Shown one piece after another: positions 60,635 through 64,000 of a DNA stretch of 64,000 nt. Location of the stretch: assembly GCF_010500955.1 (NCBI RefSeq), contig NZ_QVMJ01000024.1, forward strand, positions 62,001 to 126,000, written 5' to 3'. The notes under the pieces are model-generated. The model made no database searches, was not told where the DNA came from, and saw nothing but the letters and a program-made list of their open reading frames with translations. The stretch is from Bacteroides sp. 519. GTDB lineage: Bacteria > Bacteroidota > Bacteroidia > Bacteroidales > Bacteroidaceae. A program made the translations under genes and the position numbers. How positions within the stretch are numbered: the first letter of the stretch is position 1; each line of letters begins with the position of its first letter.

Positions 60635-62584
60635 TTATTGCATTTTACCAACCTCTTCCAAATCCATAGAAACGTTTTCCCACTCTTCAACAATTTTATC
60701 AAGATGTTGCTTAAGTTCACGATGTTTCTCATAAAGTGTCATATCCGAAGCACCTTCGGCTGTTGCCATTTTCGCTTCAATTTCGGCTATGGCTAACTCT
60801 GTTTTCTCAATGTTTGCTTCACAATCGGCAACTTGTTTCTCCAGTTTCTTTTGTTTCTTATTCAGTTCTTTTCTGGCTTCATAAGATAATTTGTTATCAA
60901 CCGGAGGTTGAGAGTTGTTGGTTGAGGGTTTCTCTTCCGGTCCTCTGTTCTTGCTGAGGTTAAGTTCGTTGAGGTTATCTATCTTCTTTTTTTGCAGGAA
61001 GTCGTAAATACCACCCAGATGTTCTTTAACCAAGCCGCCACCAAATTCATACACTTTGGTTACCAAGCCATCGAGAAACTCACGGTCGTGGCTAACAATT
61101 ACTACAGTGCCATCGAAATCGCGGATGGCTTCTTTCAATACATCTTTCGAACGCATATCAAGGTGATTGGTAGGCTCGTCGAGAATGAGGAAGTTAACCG
61201 GTTCCAGCAGAAGTTTTATCATGGCAAGGCGGGTGCGTTCGCCACCCGAAAGTACTTTTACTTTCTTGTCGGATGCTTCGCCACCAAACATAAATCCACC
61301 CAGAATATCGCGTATTCTTGTACGGATATCACCAACGGCAACGCGGTCTATTGTATCGAATACGGTTTGATTCTCGTCCAATAGCTGTGCCTGATTCTGG
61401 GCAAAGTAACCAATTTGTACATTGTGGCCAATGGTTAGTTTACCCTCGAAATCGGTTTCGCCCATAATACACTTCACCAAAGTGGTTTTACCTTCACCAT
61501 TCTTTCCTACCAAAGCTACTTTTTCGCCACGGTTAATAGTGAGGGTAGCATTGTGAAAAACAACATGGTTGCCGTAAGCTTTGGTCACATCTTCGCAGAT
61601 TACAGGATAGCTACCCGAACGCGATGCCGGTGGAAATTTCAATCTGAGCGATGAGTTATCTTCATCGTCTATCTCAATCCGTTCTATTTTATCCAGTTGT
61701 TTGATGCGGCTTTGCACCTGTACGGCTTTGGTTGCTTTATACCGGAAACGCTCTATAAAATCTTCGGTGTCCTGTATTTGCTTCTGTTGGTTTTCGTAGG
61801 CACGAAGTTGCTGTTCGCGACGTTCTTTTCGCAAAACTATAAACTGGTCGTAGGCTACTTTGTAATCGTATATCTTTCCGCACGATATTTCAATGGTGCG
61901 GGTAGTGACATTATTTATAAAGGCACGGTCGTGACTAACCAACACCACAGCGTTGGCCCGTGTTGCCAAGAATGTTTCCAACCACTGGATAGACTCTATG
62001 TCGAGGTGGTTAGTAGGCTCATCAAGCAAGAGCACATCTGGCCGGCGAAGCAGTAGTTTTGCCAGCTCAATACGCATACGCCAGCCTCCACTAAACTCGG
62101 AGGTAGAACGGTTGAAGTCTTCGCGTCTGAATCCTAACCCCATAAGTGTACGTTCTATTTCGGCCTGAAAGTTGGTTCCGCCCATCATCAGGAAACGTTC
62201 ATTCTCCTGCGTAAAACGGTCGATAAGTTTATGATAGTCGTCGGATTCGTAATCGGTACGCGATGCCAGCTCGTTGTTCATCCGCTCTAGTTGGGCTTGC
62301 ATTTCAAAAACGTGTTCGAAAGCTTGTTCGGCTTCCTGCATCACTGTACGGCTATCGGTTAGTTTCATTACCTGCGGCAGATAACCGATAGTGGTATCGC
62401 GGGGCACAGATACATTACCTGATGTGGGCAATTGTAATCCGGCAAGTATTTTAAGCATGGTCGATTTTCCGGCGCCGTTTTTGCCTACCAGAGCAATGCG
62501 GTCTTTTCTATTTATAACATACGAAACATCTTCGAACAGAGGCGTTGCGTTGAATTCTACTTTGAGTTGTTCTACTGAAATCAC
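60635..62584 (-). CDS. ABC-F family ATP-binding protein
   Basis: A soluble 649-residue protein with two ABC domains and no membrane segments. Both have Walker A (GKNGAGKST, GKNGEGKTT), signature (EFSGGWRMRIELAKLLL, LSGGERTRLAMIKLLL) and Walker B with DEPTNHLD. The charged interdomain linker and C-terminal coiled coil place it in the Uup/YheS-like ABC-F group, which acts on the ribosome or in DNA transactions. Whether it protects against antibiotics cannot be told. It is probably transcribed alone. Confidence 0.92.
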   Translation of the reverse strand: MISVEQLKVEFNATPLFEDVSYVINRKDRIALVGKNGAGKSTMLKILAGLQLPTSGNVSVPRDTTIGYLPQVMKLTDSRTVMQEAEQAFEHVFEMQAQLERMNNELASRTDYESDDYHKLIDRFTQENERFLMMGGTNFQAEIERTLMGLGFRREDFNRSTSEFSGGWRMRIELAKLLLRRPDVLLLDEPTNHLDIESIQWLETFLATRANAVVLVSHDRAFINNVTTRTIEISCGKIYDYKVAYDQFIVLRKERREQQLRAYENQQKQIQDTEDFIERFRYKATKAVQVQSRIKQLDKIERIEIDDEDNSSLRLKFPPASRSGSYPVICEDVTKAYGNHVVFHNATLTINRGEKVALVGKNGEGKTTLVKCIMGETDFEGKLTIGHNVQIGYFAQNQAQLLDENQTVFDTIDRVAVGDIRTRIRDILGGFMFGGEASDKKVKVLSGGERTRLAMIKLLLEPVNFLILDEPTNHLDMRSKDVLKEAIRDFDGTVVIVSHDREFLDGLVTKVYEFGGGLVKEHLGGIYDFLQKKKIDNLNELNLSKNRGPEEKPSTNNSQPPVDNKLSYEARKELNKKQKKLEKQVADCEANIEKTELAIAEIEAKMATAEGASDMTLYEKHRELKQHLDKIVEEWENVSMDLEEVGKMQ

Positions 62585-62752
62585 TTTATTCTAATCTAAA
62601 TAGTTCTAAATTTTAACCCTACAAAGATACTAAAGCAAAAATTAGCGGGATGCAGGTTTGGGTAAAATTATTAAAACTCTGCGAAACTTAGCGTTTTATA
62701 ATAAACAAAACCTTCCTCAATACCGTTCTGTTATCAGTTAAAACATAAAATT

Positions 62753-63505
62753 ATGGCTGATAAGAAAGTATTTACAGAAGTTGGAAGCAAGCAAGCTCCG
62801 GAGAAGTTTTATATCAAAATTACGGCTGATGGACCGTATTTAGTATATGGTCAACCTCCAATTGACCAAGAGATTATTGTTCAAAATAAAGAAGGTGCTT
62901 CTTGGGAATACAAGAAAGGATTGAAGTTTGACAGTGATAGGGAGCCTGTTGCACTTTGCCGATGTGGTGCATCGAAAAATGCACCTTATTGTGATGGTTC
63001 GCATACCAAGTTTCGCTGGGACCCAAAAGAAACAAGTTCTAAACGTCCGTTGCTTGAAAATGCGGAGGCATTTGAGGGTCCAACCATGATATTGGCCGAT
63101 AATGAGAAGTATTGTGCTTTTGCTCGTTTTTGCGATGCGCATGGAAGAATCTGGAATATCGTTCGGAAAGCACAGACTGAAGAAGAAAAAGAATTGGTAC
63201 GTCATGAAGCAGGGCACTGTCCGGCAGGGCGTTTAGTGGTTTACGATAAAGAAAAGAAAGAGGTTTACGAACCTGAGTTCGAACCATCGATCAGTGTGCT
63301 TGAAGATCCGGGAATCAAGGTTAGCGGCCCATTGTGGGTAAAGGGTGGTATTCGTATCGAAAGTGCCGATGGAACAAGTTACGAAATAAGGAACAGGGTA
63401 ACACTGTGCCGTTGTGGCATGTCGGCCAACAAACCTTTTTGCAATGGGGCACATGCTTCTATTCATTATAAGGATGGGCTGCCTTGGGAGATTGAGAAGG
63501 AGTAA
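62753..63505 (+). CDS. Double CDGSH iron-sulfur protein
   Basis: A 250-residue protein with two CDGSH-type 2Fe-2S sites, CRCGASKNAPYCDGSH (about 69-84) and CRCGMSANKPFCNGAH (about 222-237). They flank a central segment (CAFARFCDAHGRIWN, HEAGHCPAGRLVVYD) of the divergent 4Fe-4S/mono-cluster type. The second site varies the signature (CNGAH) but keeps the Cys3-His ligand pattern. Such proteins may shuttle electrons or clusters; the function here is unknown. It is monocistronic, divergent from the ABC-F gene. Confidence 0.9.
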   Translation: MADKKVFTEVGSKQAPEKFYIKITADGPYLVYGQPPIDQEIIVQNKEGASWEYKKGLKFDSDREPVALCRCGASKNAPYCDGSHTKFRWDPKETSSKRPLLENAEAFEGPTMILADNEKYCAFARFCDAHGRIWNIVRKAQTEEEKELVRHEAGHCPAGRLVVYDKEKKEVYEPEFEPSISVLEDPGIKVSGPLWVKGGIRIESADGTSYEIRNRVTLCRCGMSANKPFCNGAHASIHYKDGLPWEIEKE

Positions 63506-63522
63506 TCATTCCAGGGAATGAA

Positions 63523-64000
63523 CTACCTGAATAACCGTTCTATATCTTCTTCTTTTATTGTAGCCAGAATTGTATGTCCATCGGGTGTATGATTAGGAGC
63601 AGGTGTAGCAAACAGATTATCTACCAGGCATCGCATCTCTTCGTCCGAAAGAACCTGTCCATAAACAATTGAGGCAGAACGGGCCATGGTCAATGCCAAC
63701 ATATTCTGTATTTCTTCTTTCACATCGTTGCCTTTTTCCATGGCTGTATGCACCATGTTGCGCACTAAATCTACCGGATTAAGCCCGTCTATGCCCGATG
63801 GTATTCCATTGATAGCATAACTGCCTCCACCCAGATTGGTTACTTCGAAGCCTATGGCCGAAAGATCGTCCATAATAGATTGCAAAACCGCAGCCTCGGA
63901 AGAAGGTAACTGAAAGATTTCGGGAAACAACACCCCTTGAGAAACACCTTGCTTCTGTCTGATCTGTGAAATATACTGTTCGAACAGCACCCTGATATGG
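63523..64000 (-). CDS. mutL: DNA mismatch repair protein MutL, C-terminal part
   Basis: This is the C-terminal dimerisation domain of MutL; the N-terminal ATPase lies beyond the window edge. The open frame runs in from 64000 through RVLFEQYISQI, then QGVLFPEIFQLPSSEAAVL, LGGGSYAINGIPSGI, and a Cys-containing end (MRCLVDNLFATPAPNHTPDGHTILATI) fitting MutL C-domains. A GTG at 63990 is internal, not the true start. MutL couples MutS mismatch recognition to strand removal. Confidence 0.9.
   Translation of the reverse strand, partial: HIRVLFEQYISQIRQKQGVSQGVLFPEIFQLPSSEAAVLQSIMDDLSAIGFEVTNLGGGSYAINGIPSGIDGLNPVDLVRNMVHTAMEKGNDVKEEIQNMLALTMARSASIVYGQVLSDEEMRCLVDNLFATPAPNHTPDGHTILATIKEEDIERLFR

Noticed and set aside
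60635..62584. Antibiotic resistance determinant (ABC-F)
   Set aside because: The chromosomal context and Uup/YheS-like layout give no support for a resistance role.

Overview
The window looks like a Bacteroidales chromosome (phylum Bacteroidota). Signs for this are a GldH lipoprotein gene, a one-piece hybrid two-component regulator next to a GH92 glycosidase, a BT4734/VirE-type gene, the lineage order mreB-mreC-mreD-mrdA-rodA, and many promoters of the TAnnTTTG (-7) type instead of Shine-Dalgarno-driven starts. I cannot name the genus.

Layout. 1-4433: thiamine synthesis genes thiD-thiS-tenI-like-thiE-thiG-thiC (all minus), led by a TPP riboswitch. 4487-5694: a C-terminally truncated AAA-ATPase/PD-(D/E)XK family gene. 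5746-10374: asnS, an rRNA pseudouridine synthase with a huge Asn/Arg/Tyr-rich N-terminus, and purB. 10504-14233: a lipase, initiator tRNA-fMet, a 55-residue protein, a TetR regulator, fabG and an RluA-type synthase. 14791-23614: a sigma54 response regulator, a cyclophilin-M16 peptidase-MATE operon, a hybrid histidine kinase, a YeiH-type exporter and a small Cys-containing protein. 23640-25405: a palindrome array followed by a broken VirE-like gene. 25427-33247: two tandem GH3/serine-hydrolase fusions, the second having lost its catalytic residues, and a split 5'-nucleotidase. 33504-39351: nucleotidyltransferase, membrane protein, EEP-family hydrolase, rex, FAH-family enzyme, ispF and a metallophosphoesterase. 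39655-41405: a two-gene ATPase + DUF4276 cassette resembling the PARIS anti-phage system. 41591-45552: metF-holB-ricT-gldH. 45555-52122: hybrid regulator and GH92 mannosidase, divergent. 52222-57952: cell-elongation cluster. 58069-64000: purH, a 1-kb repeat-filled gap, an ABC-F protein, a double-CDGSH protein and the 3' end of mutL.

The main unexplained signal is non-coding. Five intergenic loci hold tandem arrays of short palindromes at a near-constant 22-23 bp period, in three unrelated sequence families: ACACCCGGGTGT; AAATGCWGCATTT, two loci; GTTTC..GTAGGAAAC, two loci. One array lies inside a 511-bp element with perfect 24-bp terminal inverted repeats. A second class of about ten intergenic hairpins is built from tandemly repeated 5-12 bp words, facing inverted copies of the same words, mostly around a centre resembling ATGCNGCA. 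I know of no described system that accounts for either class, but no database search was possible.
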